Notes: generated by a model from the letters alone, not told the origin. 64,000 nt of DNA from Nectonema munidae (GCA_030549495.1 JAUIRK010000099.1:1136201-1200200), one strand, 5' to 3'; shown: positions 1 to 13,083, counted from the first letter of the stretch. Made by a program: numbers and translations.

Positions 1-119
1 TTTTTTTTCAAATAACCAATGACTTCATTAAAAGAAGGCAAATTTAAATTACTTTGAAAAATAATCACTAATAGGAAATTGTCGTAATCGTGTACCATCA
101 ATAACTTCAACTTGAAATT

Positions 120-710
120 TTTTCGCTTTTTTTAGATCCAATGTTGTAACCTTCTATTTTTCAAACACTTGTTTAAAGTTGATTGATCGATCATCTGTGA
201 GACTTCTAAGAGAGATATTTTTGATTCTTCCTGTTCTTCTTCTGCGGGTTTATGTTCAAAAGTTGCATTAACTAAAACTTCTTTGACTGTTAAAATCAAA
301 AAAATTCTAAAATCTGTTTTTTGCTTCTTCTTGTTCATCCAAACTAAAACATTAATTATTGTGTCAATTGAAACGCTGTTCCAGAAATCTTTCAGCAAAT
401 GAAAAGCATCAAGTATTGTGATCATTCCCGTCACCAGACTCCAAACACAGGAAGGGTCAAGGCAGTGTATACATTTATATATTTTAGGGGAATTCCAGTG
501 AGGACAAAATAAAACCAAGGGGGCAAAGACGCCTTATCAAAGGGCCTGGTTGTGATAGACTTTGCAGCCTTCTTCATTGCTTCATCTTAGCCACTATCCA
601 AACGAGCTGATTAAATTTTTTGAAGGTGAGTCTTAATGCTCCGTATATGCCAGCATCAAATGGTTGTATTATGGAAGTTGTGTTAGCTCGCAAGAAAAAG
701 TTTCGATATT
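120..710 (-). mobile_element. Tigger/pogo-type transposase, C-terminal remnant
   Basis: Minus-strand translation gives TSIIQPFDAGIYGALRLTF near 590-700, matching the block after the second catalytic Asp in Tigger/CENP-B-like DDE transposases (usually NCTSxIQPxDQGII). Further on, a piece reading ITILDAFHLLKDFWNSVSID around 340-420 matches the Tigger C-terminal LDAxxxIxxAWxxVTxxTI block. The two blocks lie in different frames and an in-frame stop separates them, so the copy is dead. The DNA-binding half is absent. The element may run off the left edge of the window. Confidence 0.7.
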
Positions 711-1213
711 AGAAGTTTTAATCTAAAAACTGAACCATATGTATACAATTTATAAACGCTAGAAAATTGAATTAGAGATGGCATAGAAACAGAATTTTTG
801 GGAAAATATACAAATAGTATTTAAGGAGAATGTTGATCTATGTATGTTAATCACTATAGTAGTAGTTACCTTTATGTTAATATCTGTTTCCATCCATCGT
901 TAGCAAGCACTTAAAATGTCTATTTCACATTTCCACCCTCAACCACCCAACGTAACACATAAAAATTATGATTTGATAAAGAAAGAATATAATCTAAATG
1001 CTACTGTTTATTTTTATGATGTTAGATTTAGAACAGCTCTGTTTAAAAATGCAATATCTTTGACGGTTTGGCTTTTTGAAGCTGATTCTGCAGAAATAAG
1101 TTAGCCAGCAAGACTAATCAGCACTTGTTACTATAAAACATTACGCGCAACAATGGAAGGTGTAGGAAAATTCCTTCAATATAATAACGTATTGTATGTA
1201 TGCAATAAGATTA
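711..1213. other. No recognisable gene
   Basis: AT-rich sequence. One short open frame (916-1104, plus) has no recognisable domain and no splice or homology support. Confidence 0.5.
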
Positions 1214-1356
1214 AGCTTAAGGTACCGTGGAGTGTTTAAATCGAGAAGGCACAATTGCGACGCTGGTATCCAACTATGAGGAAAGTGGGCTTGATATGGG
1301 ATCGAACCCAAGACCTTGAGTTATCGAAACCCAGAATCTAACCAACTTTACTCACG
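1214..1356 (-). repeat. tRNA-derived SINE, family A, copy 1
   Basis: On the minus strand a pol III box B (TTGGGTTCGATCCC) lies inside a tRNA-like head that starts GGCGTGAGTA. A body follows with GCAATTGTGCCTTCTCGA and ends in GGTACC followed by a short T/C-rich tail. The same order occurs at 38232-38357 and 41801-41958, so this is a dispersed short element and not a lone tRNA gene. Confidence 0.8.
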
Positions 1357-4300
1357 CCCAAAAAATGCCTAACGACAAAATGGAGCTTTGATGATGTAAA
1401 AGTGGCAGTGTGCGTGAAGTACCTACTGATGTTAGACTTTATATAATCGGATATGAACTATGAATGAACTGAACATCTTTTAAATTATATAATTTTTTAA
1501 GAATTAATTCGCAAATAGCCACAATAAGTTTTTAGCAAATGATGCACACACCCCAAATTTATTATTGTTTATTTATTATTCCTGATCTCGGTCCCTTCTT
1601 CATTATGCCTATACAAATAAATTTTTTATCTTAAAAATTTTCCTTCTCTTTTCAACGTTGATGACTACAGGAAAAACAAAAAGATGATCATTGTTTTTTC
1701 ACAATCTGGAAAATTTCATAAAGCGAAGCGTTCTTTTACATGTTCTGTATTGTGGATGCACTATTAAACTGCCATTTTAATTATTTGTAAATGAAGCACA
1801 CACATGAGTACACGAGCACACTTTATATATTTCACACACACAACTTATCTTACAGTAAACGTAGAAGGAAATGGACTTTTATTTAAAAGGAGAAACACAT
1901 ATGGCAGATCTCACAATGCTGGAGAAATTTTAGAAGCGCATTCTTAAACGCGTGACGTTAGGTAACAGCTAGATAATAATTTTGATTTCCAATTCAAGCT
2001 GGAGTAGTCTTTGAATAGCTTTTTAACTCTGCAGAAGTATTATTCATATCATTTCTTCTTTTCATATTCATCATAGCTTTTGTTCACATATTTTGTTGGA
2101 CTCCCCAGCAGCGAGGTGTTGTAGCTAAATGCATGTTAACAATTGTAAAAAGGCTGACCAATCCATCAGTAGTTCTACCAGAGATCTAATACATTTGAGC
2201 AAATTAGGGTATCAGTTAGAAGTTCTCAGATCAGTTAGGAGAAATTAGGAGTTTAGTGGATAAGTGAATTGTATTATTCACGAATGTTTGATCAATTTAG
2301 AGTGCTATATTTTGATGACAAACGAAAAGCAAGATCGAATATTAAAAAAATTGAGTGAAGAGAAGCTTTTAGAACTGATTGAAGTTAGCAAGCTATATGA
2401 AGGCATAAATAGCAACAATCCCAAAGATAGGCAAATACACTTAAAACAGTAGATGCATAGCGCGCATCGAGCAACACCGCTGGAATGACATGCGCACGCT
2501 TTTTTGTGGAGAAAGTGTGAAGAAGCTTGGTGATAGTCCATCAGGAGAAAGACAGACCAGCGATGATATTCTGGATTCAGGTAGGAATTACGATCAGCCT
2601 AAAAGTATAAACACGGAAACTTCATTCGTTGTAAAGAATGGAGGTTTTCTTATGTAAGAAGAGGCAGCATATGGTGACAAAGCTACTAAAGACTTGAGTC
2701 AAATAGGGGAAGCAAGGCTTTGGAAGCAAATTAAGACGTAGAGCGAGGTGGGTTTGCTTTTTGTTTCAAACAGTCATCTTTTGAATAAGTGACCTAATTC
2801 TGTTAGTTTTTGTCGTAGGAAAATCCTAAGTCTAGTAAACAGGATATTTGCTACGATTAGACTTCTCGCACGATGTATAGTTACGGCAAAAATTCTTCTA
2901 AGAAACAATTGGCGAATTTTTTTTATCAGATTACAACAAACTAAATCTTAATTTTTGACAAGAACTTTGAGGATAGGTGAAAATATTGAAAATATATGTA
3001 ACTATTTTCTTTGGATTGGATTTATCATTATGTGATAAAATAAATCGATATTAGTACTCTCTTATACGCAAAGATGTAGACGGTTTTGGTGGAAATGGTA
3101 CATGAATTTTTGGGCTTTTAATCAATGGAACGAAGAACGCGGTGCAATAAAAGCCAGGTGAAAATGTTTTAGTAAGAGAAAGCGTTCAGTTAAAAAAGGA
3201 GGACGCTAAGAAAGATCATTGCGGTTGACAGAAAAGTTTTAGTTAGATAGAGAGATTTATGTGAAATAGAATCATGCTGAGTTTCTGTTGTACAGATCAT
3301 TATAGGCAAATGAGAGAACGTAACATTCAACCAAAATGCGAATGCATCATTTCATGGCTATTTGAAAATTGCACATTTGTGAGATCCAAGATTTGTTACA
3401 TAAAAGTGTGTTTTCTTTTACGTCTACCACAACAAAGTTAATCTATTTCTTGATAACTTTCAGACGTGTTGCAAACTCCGGATGTAGTAAATTAACCAAC
3501 TTTCTTCAACCAGCTTTTTTCGTGCTGAGAAAATCTTGAGGATTATTTACAAAAAAGAAAAGAGCTTTATGATTTATTTCCATCCATAACAATATTTGAT
3601 GCATCTTGCCGTCTAGTGAATTTTTCTTAATCAACGCTATGATCACCGTTCCTTTTAAGATAGTTAGTTAATTAAAAAGTTGATTCTTTAAAAAACCAAC
3701 CATTCATAAAATGTGTATTAGGCTGCTTCTTAATTTTACGATTTTTTCATTTTCATCAAAAATTATGCTTCTAACTCTCAAACTGGTTCATATATGGATA
3801 CTGATTGCACAGATAAAGTTTTATTGAAATATAAGCTCAACAACAAAAAAAAGGGAAACTAAATAATCCTTTGTGGAAGCTCTCATTTTCAGGCCATGTG
3901 TCTGAAGTTCACTTTGCAAGAAAAATGGATCGATAGCAATTTCTCGAGAGAATATTTGTATTTTCCGTGACAAAGTCTTCCAACTTTATATCAGGTATCA
4001 CGCGGAAAGGAACCTTGATTCTCTTGACAAGTTCATTCCCTCTTTTTTAGACTGATATGTATGAAATCTTTAGTGTCCGTGAATTTTATATCATTCGCTG
4101 TTTCAATCGCAAGTTAGCTAATACGACTACTATATTATAATGTATGTTTGTGGGTATTTTTGAAGCTCTTAAACGAATTTTTTGCTTTGACACTTTTGGA
4201 TATTCTTTTAACTTTTCAAAATAAAAAGGCTTAGATATCATATCTAAAGAGTTTTCATGGTCAAAGCGATTCTAATTATTTTATCAGTCTGCTCTTTTTA

Positions 4301-5417
4301 ATTTTTTTGAAGATTAATTTTATATTCACAAAAAGATTACTTTCATAATAGATTACACAAATATACTTGATGGAATTGAAACCTTTCAACTAAAGCTCCG
4401 GGAGCTCAAGATACAAAATTTAATCACGGCTCTTTTACGGAATATACAAAGATGTAGTTACAAAATACTCATTTATAATCTCATTTGAGCACACAAAGTA
4501 TCCTTACATGATCATATGGATACAAAATATGCATATGTCATCTCCTTTAAGTCCGAAATGTAGATACGGAATATTCATATGTGTAATGGCTAAGAAAGTG
4601 TAAAAGTATAAAAAGGAACTACTTGATATGATCACAGGGCTCAAAATACTTTTGACAGAACACGACTCGAAGATGAGTGCTTCTGACACAAAGTGCACAT
4701 TGGCGATGATGAAGGAAGCGAGTGTGCACCAAAAAATACTAAAAGCAAAAAGATTTCGTCATTAATTATGAAGAGCACTTTGAGAATGGAAGCTGGAAAT
4801 CGTGAGAACTTCAGAATAATAAAGCTAATAAATTTTATTTGCCAAAATGTTTGAAATACTCGCAAAGTTGAAGATGCCGTGTATCTATAAGGAAATATGA
4901 ATTGACGAAAATTTAAAAATGAATTTTATGAAATGTAACCTTAATAATACTTTACTTCAATGTAGAAATGGCGGGCAAACATACACAAATACAATGCACA
5001 TCATTTCTAATGGGACATATGCTTTTGAAGGAAAAATTTGGGGGGAAAATATACACATTCATTGAGAGCCTTGACATTTTAACGCAAATGAATAGAACAC
5101 AGAAGCATGGGAGTATGCAAGGATTGAAAAAAGGAGTAACTTGCTTCTCTTGGATTTTAAATACTTATATTATATAGTTCATTTTATACAATGGTAAATG
5201 AGTTTTTAATTGATCTTTCATCATAATCTTGGCCATATATTTATAGTATACTTTAGTTAACATTTATACCTTTATTTTATTGAATACTGTTAGAACAGTT
5301 GTTTTTGCAAAAACAAAGTGTTTTATTTTAAAAAGATGTGAAATTTTCAATAATCCATTTTTTTGTTTTTTATAACAGATTTATTAACTAATTTTTATTC
5401 TTTGCCCCACCTGGTAG
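1357..5417. other. Long AT-rich stretch without a recognised gene
   Basis: No known domain was found on either strand. Small open frames (for example 2264-2452 plus, 4504-4865 minus, 4968-5177 plus) are short and unsupported. A coding-looking stretch, about 2490-2580 plus, ends in CAG followed by GTAGGA, a good splice-donor context at 2581. No partner exon was identified, so it is not called as a gene. Confidence 0.4.
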
Positions 5418-5629
5418 AGTTCCAGTCGACTTGCATGCACACAAGTATAGATATTTGAGTATCGATGATTTGTTCAATGCCATCGGGTCTATTATAAGAC
5501 AAAGTGAGGAGATTTTAGAACTTGTTTTTGCTTTATATCTATTTTGCTTTTTTTTTGCTTTTTGCTTATATAATTTTTTATATTTTAGAGCTGGATTTTA
5601 GCGAAATCAAAAAAAACAAAGAAGGATGA
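5418..5629 (+). CDS. Candidate pair of terminal exons of an unidentified host gene
   Basis: Exon-like segment 5418-5503 encodes VPVDLHAHKYRYLSIDDLF and then NAIGSIIRQ. It ends in AAA before GTGAGG, a strong donor. The intron (5504-5588, 85 nt) ends in a pyrimidine-rich tract and TTTTAG. The next segment continues the frame as K-LDFSEIKKNKEG and stops with TGA at 5627-5629. Residue composition is mixed and hydrophilic, unlike random AT-rich translation. The acceptor of the first segment (TAG at 5415-5417) has only a modest tract. Read-through upstream (ttt gcc cca cct ggt) stays open for a few codons. I do not recognise the protein. No upstream exon was found, so it could be a pseudogene fragment. 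Confidence 0.3.
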
Positions 5630-7324
5630 TGATATTTACCTTCTATCAAAGATAAAAAGCGCGCACAAGATGCGAGAGATGGAAGCGAGAAGAGTCCACA
5701 AGCCAAAGAGTCTTTGAGTTAATGGAGTCACTTTGGGCAAGAACAAAGAGAAAATGACATTAAAAAAGGGTGCATTTTCGCAACAAAAAAAAAGATACTT
5801 TGATTGGGAGAAAGGATGTAGAGGTTGTGGGTCAAAAATCTCGGCTTCATGAAGGAAAAGTAGGACGTGAGAAGGGCGATGCATCCGATCAAACAGAGCC
5901 AACAACGAACGAAGCTGATCAGAAACTCCCTACTCAGCATTATGTGTAATCTAAGTTGAACAATAGAAATAGCAGTTTGAATCAACTGGCTGGGAGCAGG
6001 AGCTTACGAAAATTTTAACATATTTGAAACATTTTTCAAAAATATAAATATCAGTTGCCGTTATCCTGATAAAATGCATACATTTATAATGGGAATCCAA
6101 AGAATTACCCAAATTTTAATAGGAATCAAATTCATCAATTCTTCATTCATACGTGGATAGTGGGAATATCGTATAATACCCAAGTAAGATATCAAAACCA
6201 ATCTCATTATTTTCCTTTGCAATTCTATTGTCTATAACTTAAATTTGTATGAACTATCATTTGTTACGATATATTGAAAACGATATATAAGTACTTTAAC
6301 CCCATTTGTAATCGGGCGCGTAAAAAAATAATAGTACAAAATTGGCTCAATTATATCCCTTCAAATTTTGTGACTTTTCCCAAAATTGATAGCTGCATCT
6401 TTTGGTATTATTTTTATAGTAGTTGAGTGCCCCTCTCCTGTAAAAAACTGTCAATCAAAATCAATAATTAACATTTTCAACTGTAGTTAACCTTATAACT
6501 TAGGCCACAGGGGTGGCCAACCCATGACGCCAAATTGGTGCAAATCGAGCATTCAAAATAACTTTGTATTTAATTCCAACCTTTAATAAATTTCATAATT
6601 AAATTATTTTGAAAAAGGGCAATTTTGGATACATCATAACAGATAAAAATTGAATTTTAAAATTTATCAATATAAACTTTATATTTATTAGAACGCTGAA
6701 TTTTTTAACTTTTTTGTTATTTGTATATTTATCTTAATGCGTTTAAATTGAAGTTGAAGTTCTTCATTACACAATAGGGAAAAATTGGATCTATGCAACT
6801 TTCCTCATTTGAAATAACAGTATAAAAGTGTATACGTACACGTCTACAGTGTATTTAGAATACTTAAAGTTATTGCCAGAGTCGTTTGGAAGTCGTTTTT
6901 AGCGATTTTGAAAAAGAAAAAATATCTTGATTAAGGAAGATTTGCTGGAAATAAAGAAGTTTTTTCAAAAAAAGCTTTTCCATCAATGATAATAATAATG
7001 ATTAAAAACAATCATGCTTAACAGATTCAAACTTGAATACTTATTTGTCGCTTTCTGATTCTGAAACGAACTCTAAATTTCATAGTGAAATCAATCCATT
7101 TCAAAAAGCTCATTAATTTCGTGTTTATCGTTTATTTTTTTAAACTTAATATCTAGACAAAAAATTCCCATTTTTTATTTTTTGCAAAAGTTTAAAAAGT
7201 CGAATATAAAAAACCAGTTAAAACTTTTAAATGAAAGAGGAAGAAAAATAATTTTTTAGCGCCTTGCAATTTGGTATTAACATGATTGGCGCATATTCTA
7301 GAAAAGGTTGGAAAAGACTTAGGG
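5630..7324. other. No recognisable gene
   Basis: The two overlapping minus-strand open frames at 5636-5985 are hydrophobic and phenylalanine-rich, as expected from the complement of purine-rich DNA. They show no family signature. The remainder is AT-rich and featureless by eye. Confidence 0.45.
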
Positions 7325-7560
7325 TCTATATTATATACTGCCTTGAAAATTTATAATTATATACAGCTTTGAACGCATTGATTTGATCAATTGATTATTG
7401 ATTTTTCAATAATCATGGCTTCTTTTTAGAGCCTGTCAATCAAAATTTTGATTGATGAGATATATATCTAATAAAATATTCCTTCAAATTTATATAAAGT
7501 GTAAGTTTTTATACTAAATCGACCATGTTGGTTTCATTTCTCGACTGTTTTTTTATTTAA
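7325..7560 (+). repeat. Single copy of a dispersed satellite-like repeat
   Basis: The segment TTTTGATTGATGA followed by TTCAAATTTATATAAA, TTTTTATACTAAATCGACC and GGTTTCATTTCTCGA aligns with units of the array at 37030-37640. That array reads TTTTGATTGATGA, TTCAAATTCTAAATAAA, TTTTTTTATGCCAAATCGA and GATTTCATTTCCGAA in the same order. The upstream part, CTTGAAAATTTATAATTATATA, also has a counterpart near 37050. Confidence 0.6.
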
Positions 7561-7890
7561 AAATATCTACAAGTGTTACAATAATTTTGCTGAATTTAGA
7601 TAGAACATCTTTATTCGACCAGGGAAACAGTTTCTTGATGGTGTATATCCTACCTTTAAATTTATAACATTAACATAGCTTAGTTTTTTTCTAAACACTG
7701 TCTCCAAAAATCAGGAAAATATGTCAATGTCATTATACTTTGAAAGCTTTTTTTATTATATTTTTCCATGGATAAAAAAAGAAAAAATTATATTCTTTCA
7801 TTTTAAAATCCTAAGAAAATGAGAATTTGTTCTTGTTAAAAGTGGAAGCATCATACACAAAACTCATGATAAAGATTAGTTGATCTAGAA

Positions 7891-8273
7891 GAGGGATCAG
7901 CAACTTTTTTACCCCTTGACCCCTATAACATTTGTTTTCATATCGACCCCCACCCCACATAGAAATGTTTCATAAAAAGATTAATCAATGTCCGAAAGAA
8001 AAAAACCAAAAATGTTTCATATATCCTATCCTATACAATGTCCTAAGCTATGTTTTAAAAGAGAAAGGAGATTTATTACTACTGTAAATTAAAAAAATGC
8101 ATAGCACAATCTGGTAAGTTTGTCTATCTCATCGACCCCTAAAAATCTGTTATCGACCCCCACGGATCGATATCGACCCCCACGGATCGATATCGACCCC
8201 CACGGATCGATATCGACCCCCACGGATCGATATCGACCCCCACGGATCGATATCGACCACTTTGCGACCCCTG
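7891..8273. mobile_element. hAT-type non-autonomous element (MITE) with internal tandem repeat
   Basis: The ends are GAGGGATCAGCAACTTTTTT and ...GACCACTTTGCGACCCCTG, imperfect inverted repeats of the CAGGGGTCGGCAAA class typical of hAT elements. Flanks ATCTAGAA (7883-7890) and ATTTAGAA (8274-8281) match at 7 of 8 positions, as expected for a hAT 8-bp target duplication. A related copy lies at 51354-51575 in the opposite orientation. No transposase is encoded. Confidence 0.8.
8151..8260 (+). repeat. 20-bp minisatellite inside the hAT MITE
   Basis: Five consecutive identical copies of TATCGACCCCCACGGATCGA (8151-8250) plus a partial sixth. Each junction contains the 10-bp palindrome TCGATATCGA. 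The related copy at 51354-51575 has only single TCGATATCGACCCC and GGGGTCGAT units, so the array expanded in this copy. Confidence 0.95.
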
Positions 8274-9059
8274 ATTTAGAACAATAACTTTAATCATATA
8301 TATATATATATTATGTTGACTATATTTTTTAAGGTATACTCAGTAAAGATATAAACTTTATTTTAAATAAAACTTCATTTGCAAACTAGAGTTAGCAAAT
8401 AAATTAAAAAAATAATTCATTTTTTATTTTGCAATATTTATCTTTATTCTAAGCCCCTTCTATTATCCTTTTTATGATCCTGTCTACACTCTCTTCTTTT
8501 TCTAGTATATATATGGGAAAAAAGAAAGAAACAAAAAATAGAAAAGAATTTGGAGTCTTAGCAATGTAAAATTGAGTTATAATTGGCAACATTTATTTAC
8601 AAATACATAAAATACAAATATTTTTGCGAAATGATGTTTTATTTATAAGACTAACTTGCTAATACAGAAACCTATCTTATATTTTTGCATTGCTGTATAC
8701 AGTTAATCAATCTTTAGTATCACTATATAACGGAGCATGAGATGGTGGAGAAGAATATGCTTTTATTATAAAATGAATAATAGTTTTTTACTCATACATC
8801 AGCATAGATAAAAAGACACAATGTTAATAAATGATGCTCTTTATTTTTCATTTTTGTGTGCTCAATTTTTTCTCCTTTTAAAAATTGTTGTTATAGAGAT
8901 AGATACCTATGTTTTCTAAACTTAGCATAAAATATCCTACTATTACTGCTGTTGAACTAAATGTAAAATGAAAATCAGAAATAGCTGATGATTTTAAAGT
9001 AGTGCTAATACACTGCTAACTTGGTTGAAATCTTAGTATAAAATCAAAGTTTTTTATTA
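8274..9059. other. No recognisable gene
   Basis: AT-rich sequence with a short TA microsatellite near 8300-8312. Nothing coding recognised. Confidence 0.5.
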
Positions 9060-9770
9060 GAAAAGTTGAGCAAAGCGTAAAAGAATAAAAAGAGTTTTTA
9101 CACCGACGTTGAAGAGGTTCTTTTTCTTTGGTACAAAAATGTTAGATCATAAAACATTCTTATTTCAGGAGCTGTACTTTTGGCTAAAACCCAAAAATTT
9201 TACCTTAAATTTAAATGCAGTGAGGTTTGACTTCACAGGTTTAAAAAATGGCATGATATCACTTTTTGGACAATTTTTGGTGAATCAAAAGATGACTCGC
9301 AGAATCATTAAACAAATTGTCTGAAAATAGTTTGCTTCCCATTTTGAATACTTATGCACATGAGGAAGTTTATGATGTTGACGGAAATATTTGTTTTTTA
9401 AATTATTAACGTCTTCATCATTTATGCTAAAAGAAGAAGAATGCCATGCCTGCAAATTTTCTAAAAAAAAGACGAACTATAACAGATAGGGATAAACTTC
9501 CTCTGTTGGTAATTGGCAAATCGTTAAAACCCATTGTTTTAAACCTGTCAAAACTTTGCCAACACAATATAAAGCTAATAAAAAAGCTTGGATGGGTGGA
9601 AAAATATTTATTTCATGGTTGGAAAAGCTAAATAACCGTTTTCGAACCCAAAGCAGCATCATGTTCTTGTATTAGTTAACTTAACATCTAATCCAAAGAC
9701 AATTCTAACAAATATAACGTTAACGTAAATGTAAGATCAGGTATCCAACCTATGTGTGGTGTGAACAATG
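9060..9770 (+). mobile_element. Tigger/pogo-type transposase remnant
   Basis: In plus-strand frames one can read RFKKWHDITFWTIFGES around 9240-9290, the end of the CENP-B-type HTH (WLxRFKKRHGIxFRxxxGE). DKLPLLVIGKSLKP follows at 9491-9532, then a KANKKAWM-like block and FISWLEKLNNRF near 9610-9640, the conserved DDE segment. NPKTILTNITLT and SGIQPM then match the region after the second Asp. The pieces alternate between frames, so it is inactive. It abuts the start of the LTR-type fossil, which may have inserted at or near its 3' part. Confidence 0.75.
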
Positions 9771-9774
9771 CTTG

Positions 9775-12700
9775 GGAATATTTGGCTTCTATTCTAATAT
9801 AATTTACTCCAAGTCATTCCTCATTCTATTCAAATGGCAAACATTGCGAGTATTTGGCTTCTATACTAACTCCAAGTTTTTCCTCATTCTATTCTAAATT
9901 TTGTTGATTAATTTAAATGCTATTTTGTGAAAAAATTGTGTATAAATAGTATGACTTCTGTATTTATTCCAATAAATTTAATAAAGGCTTGTTAGGTTTT
10001 TCCTTTCCTTTTTTGCTAATTCTACATAAATTTATTCATCATCAATTTATTTCTTCTATGTACAAAGTCATCCGTTTGGAAAAATTTGATATATCTTTTC
10101 CTCATCCTCAGGCTTCTAAACTTTGGAACAGGAACTTTACCACTTATTTGTCTGTTATTGATTCGCACAGTCCTAATAAGCTTGAAGTTCCTTACTTGTA
10201 CCCTGGAACATTTGCTGCAGACATCATTGAAGGATTTTAGTTTTTACCATGCAATTGAGCTTCTCAAAGAGGCCTATGAAAAACCATCAAGTATCGTTAA
10301 AGGTTGACATTTGTTTTCAACACGCCTGCAGCAGAAAAATGAGTCTGTGGATCAAAGCCTTTCAGTTTCAGCCCGTTTGCTGACGATTGTTGTTTTAAAG
10401 AGATAAGTGCTACAATATACAGAGATGAGTCTGTTCAGGGTTCGTTCATATGTGGACTCCGCTCTTCTGCAATACGTGTTACATTCTTAGAAAGTGATGA
10501 TTTGGTTCTTAAGGATGCAACATAATGTGCTAGCGCTTTGGAACAAGCTCATCTTCGTGCTGAGACCTAGGACTCAAAATTTCACCTGTAGCTGCTGCAA
10601 CTACAACAACTGGTCTTGAAGAATTACCTATTAATTCTAATTTTTATGAGAATATTCTGGCTGATTTTAACGATTCTCAAAAGGTGCCTCAATCAGAAAC
10701 GCTTTCTGTCACATTTCCGATAAGCCATTTTTTGAATGGCAAATGCTCCAACTACGGAGGAAACCGTAGATAATCAGAGAAACCAAAAGATAATCATTGT
10801 TATTGTCCTTCAAAATATAAGGTATATCTAAAATGTGGCAAACTGGGCCACTTTACTAAAGCATGCCGTTCTGCTTCATCAAACATTTGCCCTTCTACTT
10901 CTGCTGTGATTCTAGTTCACTTTGGCGAAGGCCAATGTTCTTTTTCCTTTACCAACATTGTCAAAGTAAAGAATAAAATTTTGAATGTTAAATAAAAGAA
11001 AATTGATTTCTCTTTACTTTCTAATTCTTGCACTGACATAATAGTTGGAATATCTTTTCCAAAATTTCACATTTTTCGACAATATGTGGTGAATCAAAAA
11101 ATGGATCTACATATCTTTTGGAGGATCACAATATGCCCTCAATGTGTGTGCTCTCATCAAGATCAAGTATAATCCTGTGAAACTGTTTCAAAATTTAACT
11201 CCTGAATGCACCCTAATTGCCACTAGATCTAGAACATATCACCCTGAAGATGCTAAATACATTGAAAAGGGCGTTCAAAAGATGCACCGAAAGGATGTTA
11301 TTGAGCCTAGCCATTTTCAATAGCGTACTCAAATTGTTGTGACCTCAGGCTCTAATAACAAGAAAAACTTTAATGGTTTATTTCTCTAAAACCATCAACC
11401 GTTTTACTTTGCTCGATGCCTATACTTTGCTACGAATTGAAGAGATTGTAAAGCAGATTGCTCAATAAAATATTTCCAGTGTTATTGACCTATCGAAAGC
11501 TTATCACCAAATTGAAATTTGGAAGGAAGGTCGTCGCCACAATGCTTTTCTAGTTGGAAACGAGCTGAATCAATTTAAACGTATTCCTATGGGTGTGACA
11601 AACGGAGTTTCTGCTTTTCAACGTTTCATGAAATCGTGTATATCAGAAAATAATTTATCAGGAACTTTCGCATACTTATACGATATAACGATTCGTGGAA
11701 AAACAAAAAAAGAACAGGACGATCATTTGAAATGTTTTTTAGAGGCTGCTTCAAGTAGTATTCTTAAAATAAAGCATGACAAGACAACGATTTGCGTTTC
11801 TTGTATTCATTTACTTGGATAGAAAGTTTGTAATGGACTCTTCAGCATGATCCTTAGCGTATGAAATCCCTTCTGTAAATGACTTCTCCATCCGATTTCA
11901 AGTGCTTGCAAAGATGTCTTGGCTTGTTCGCTTATTACGCAAAATCGTTACCAAATTACTCTTCAAGAATTCAACCACTTGTCCAAAACAAGCTTTATAC
12001 TTTGCCTCCTTTGGCTATAAAAGCATTCAAAGAATTGAAAAATATGCTGTGAAGAAAACCATCAAAAGATCAAAAACAACAAAATTATGCGGTGGACAAC
12101 AGAACTTCTCCCATATTCTTACGATATAAAATATCGTTCTGGAACCGAAAACACATTGGCTTATGTTTTATCCCGGACATGTGGTGCTACTGCTCCCTTG
12201 AGGGAACTGAAATCTCCGCATAATTCATCCTGGAGTTTAACGCGTTTGGCACTTTTTTGGATCGCGTAATATGGCATATTCAATTAATTAAGTAAGTCAT
12301 GTTAACTCCGAGTGTCTTGCCTGTGCTAAATTAAAACCCCATTTCTTCATACCTCGAAGTACTCTAATTCAAGTCACAGCTCCATTTCAGCGTCTTTCTA
12401 CCAACTTCAAAGGACCAGTCTCTTTATCTTTAAGTTGTCGCTACTTATTCACTGTTATTGGCGAATAAAGTACATTTCCCTTTGTCTTTCCTTGACAGGA
12501 TTGCACTTCCCTAACAGCTATGAAATTCTCAACCACTATATTTTCTATTTTTGGATTTCCTTCAGTTATCATTCTGATCGAGGTGCTCTTAGAATTAGTT
12601 CAAGTATTACAACTGCATACAATCCAAGAGGAAACAGCCAGTCTGAAAGATTCAATGGTATTATCTGGAAAACCATCATGCTATCATTCGAATCGAAGCA

Positions 12701-12990
12701 GTTACCACTAAGCGCTTGGCAAGATGTTCTATATGAATCTCTTCATGCCATCCGCTCACTTTTTTACACCTCTACTAATGCCACCCCTCATGAACGTATC
12801 TTCAGTTTTGAAAGGCATTTTTCGAGTAATGTCCTACCTTCCTGGCCTTGTAAACCAAGTGAAGTTACTGAAGCATTTTAATAGCAGAAGTAAGTATGAC
12901 CATGATAGAGAGATTGTAGAGCTTCTTGAAGCTAAGTCCAACTATGGAAAAACCCGCCATTAAAATGGACAAGAGAACTCAGTTGCTTTA
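9775..12990 (+). mobile_element. Fossil Ty3/gypsy-like LTR retrotransposon
   Basis: Parts in order: an LTR-like leader, about 9775-10010, with a TATA-like GTGTATAAATAG and AATAAA; a gag-like region, about 10050-10900, with a CCHC zinc-knuckle-like segment near 10830-10880; a short protease-like interval; reverse transcriptase and RNase H between about 11200 and 12200; and an integrase core from about 12350 to 12880. Domain order (RT before integrase) and the RT type place it with Ty3/gypsy. It is broken throughout, with well over ten interruptions, and no matching 3' LTR was seen. It therefore looks old. Confidence 0.75.
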
Positions 12991-13083
12991 AAGTCTCAGT
13001 TGTTCATTCGATCATTTTAAAGAGTATAAATTAGGCTCAATATGAATGGCTAATTAAGATTTTAAAATAGTAGCACTTCTTAA

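Noticed and set aside
5636-5985. Two overlapping minus-strand open frames of 85-89 codons
   Set aside because: Phe/Leu/Ser-rich translation of the complement of purine-rich DNA; no domain, and they overlap each other in different frames.
8151-8260. Regular 20-bp repeats that could suggest a CRISPR array
   Set aside because: Units are directly contiguous with no spacers, and the array sits inside a hAT MITE of a eukaryotic genome.
9775-9905. Two similar blocks (ATTTGGCTTCTAT...CCTCATTCTATTC) considered as paired LTRs
   Set aside because: They lie about 70 bases apart, so they are an internal duplication within the leader and not two LTRs.
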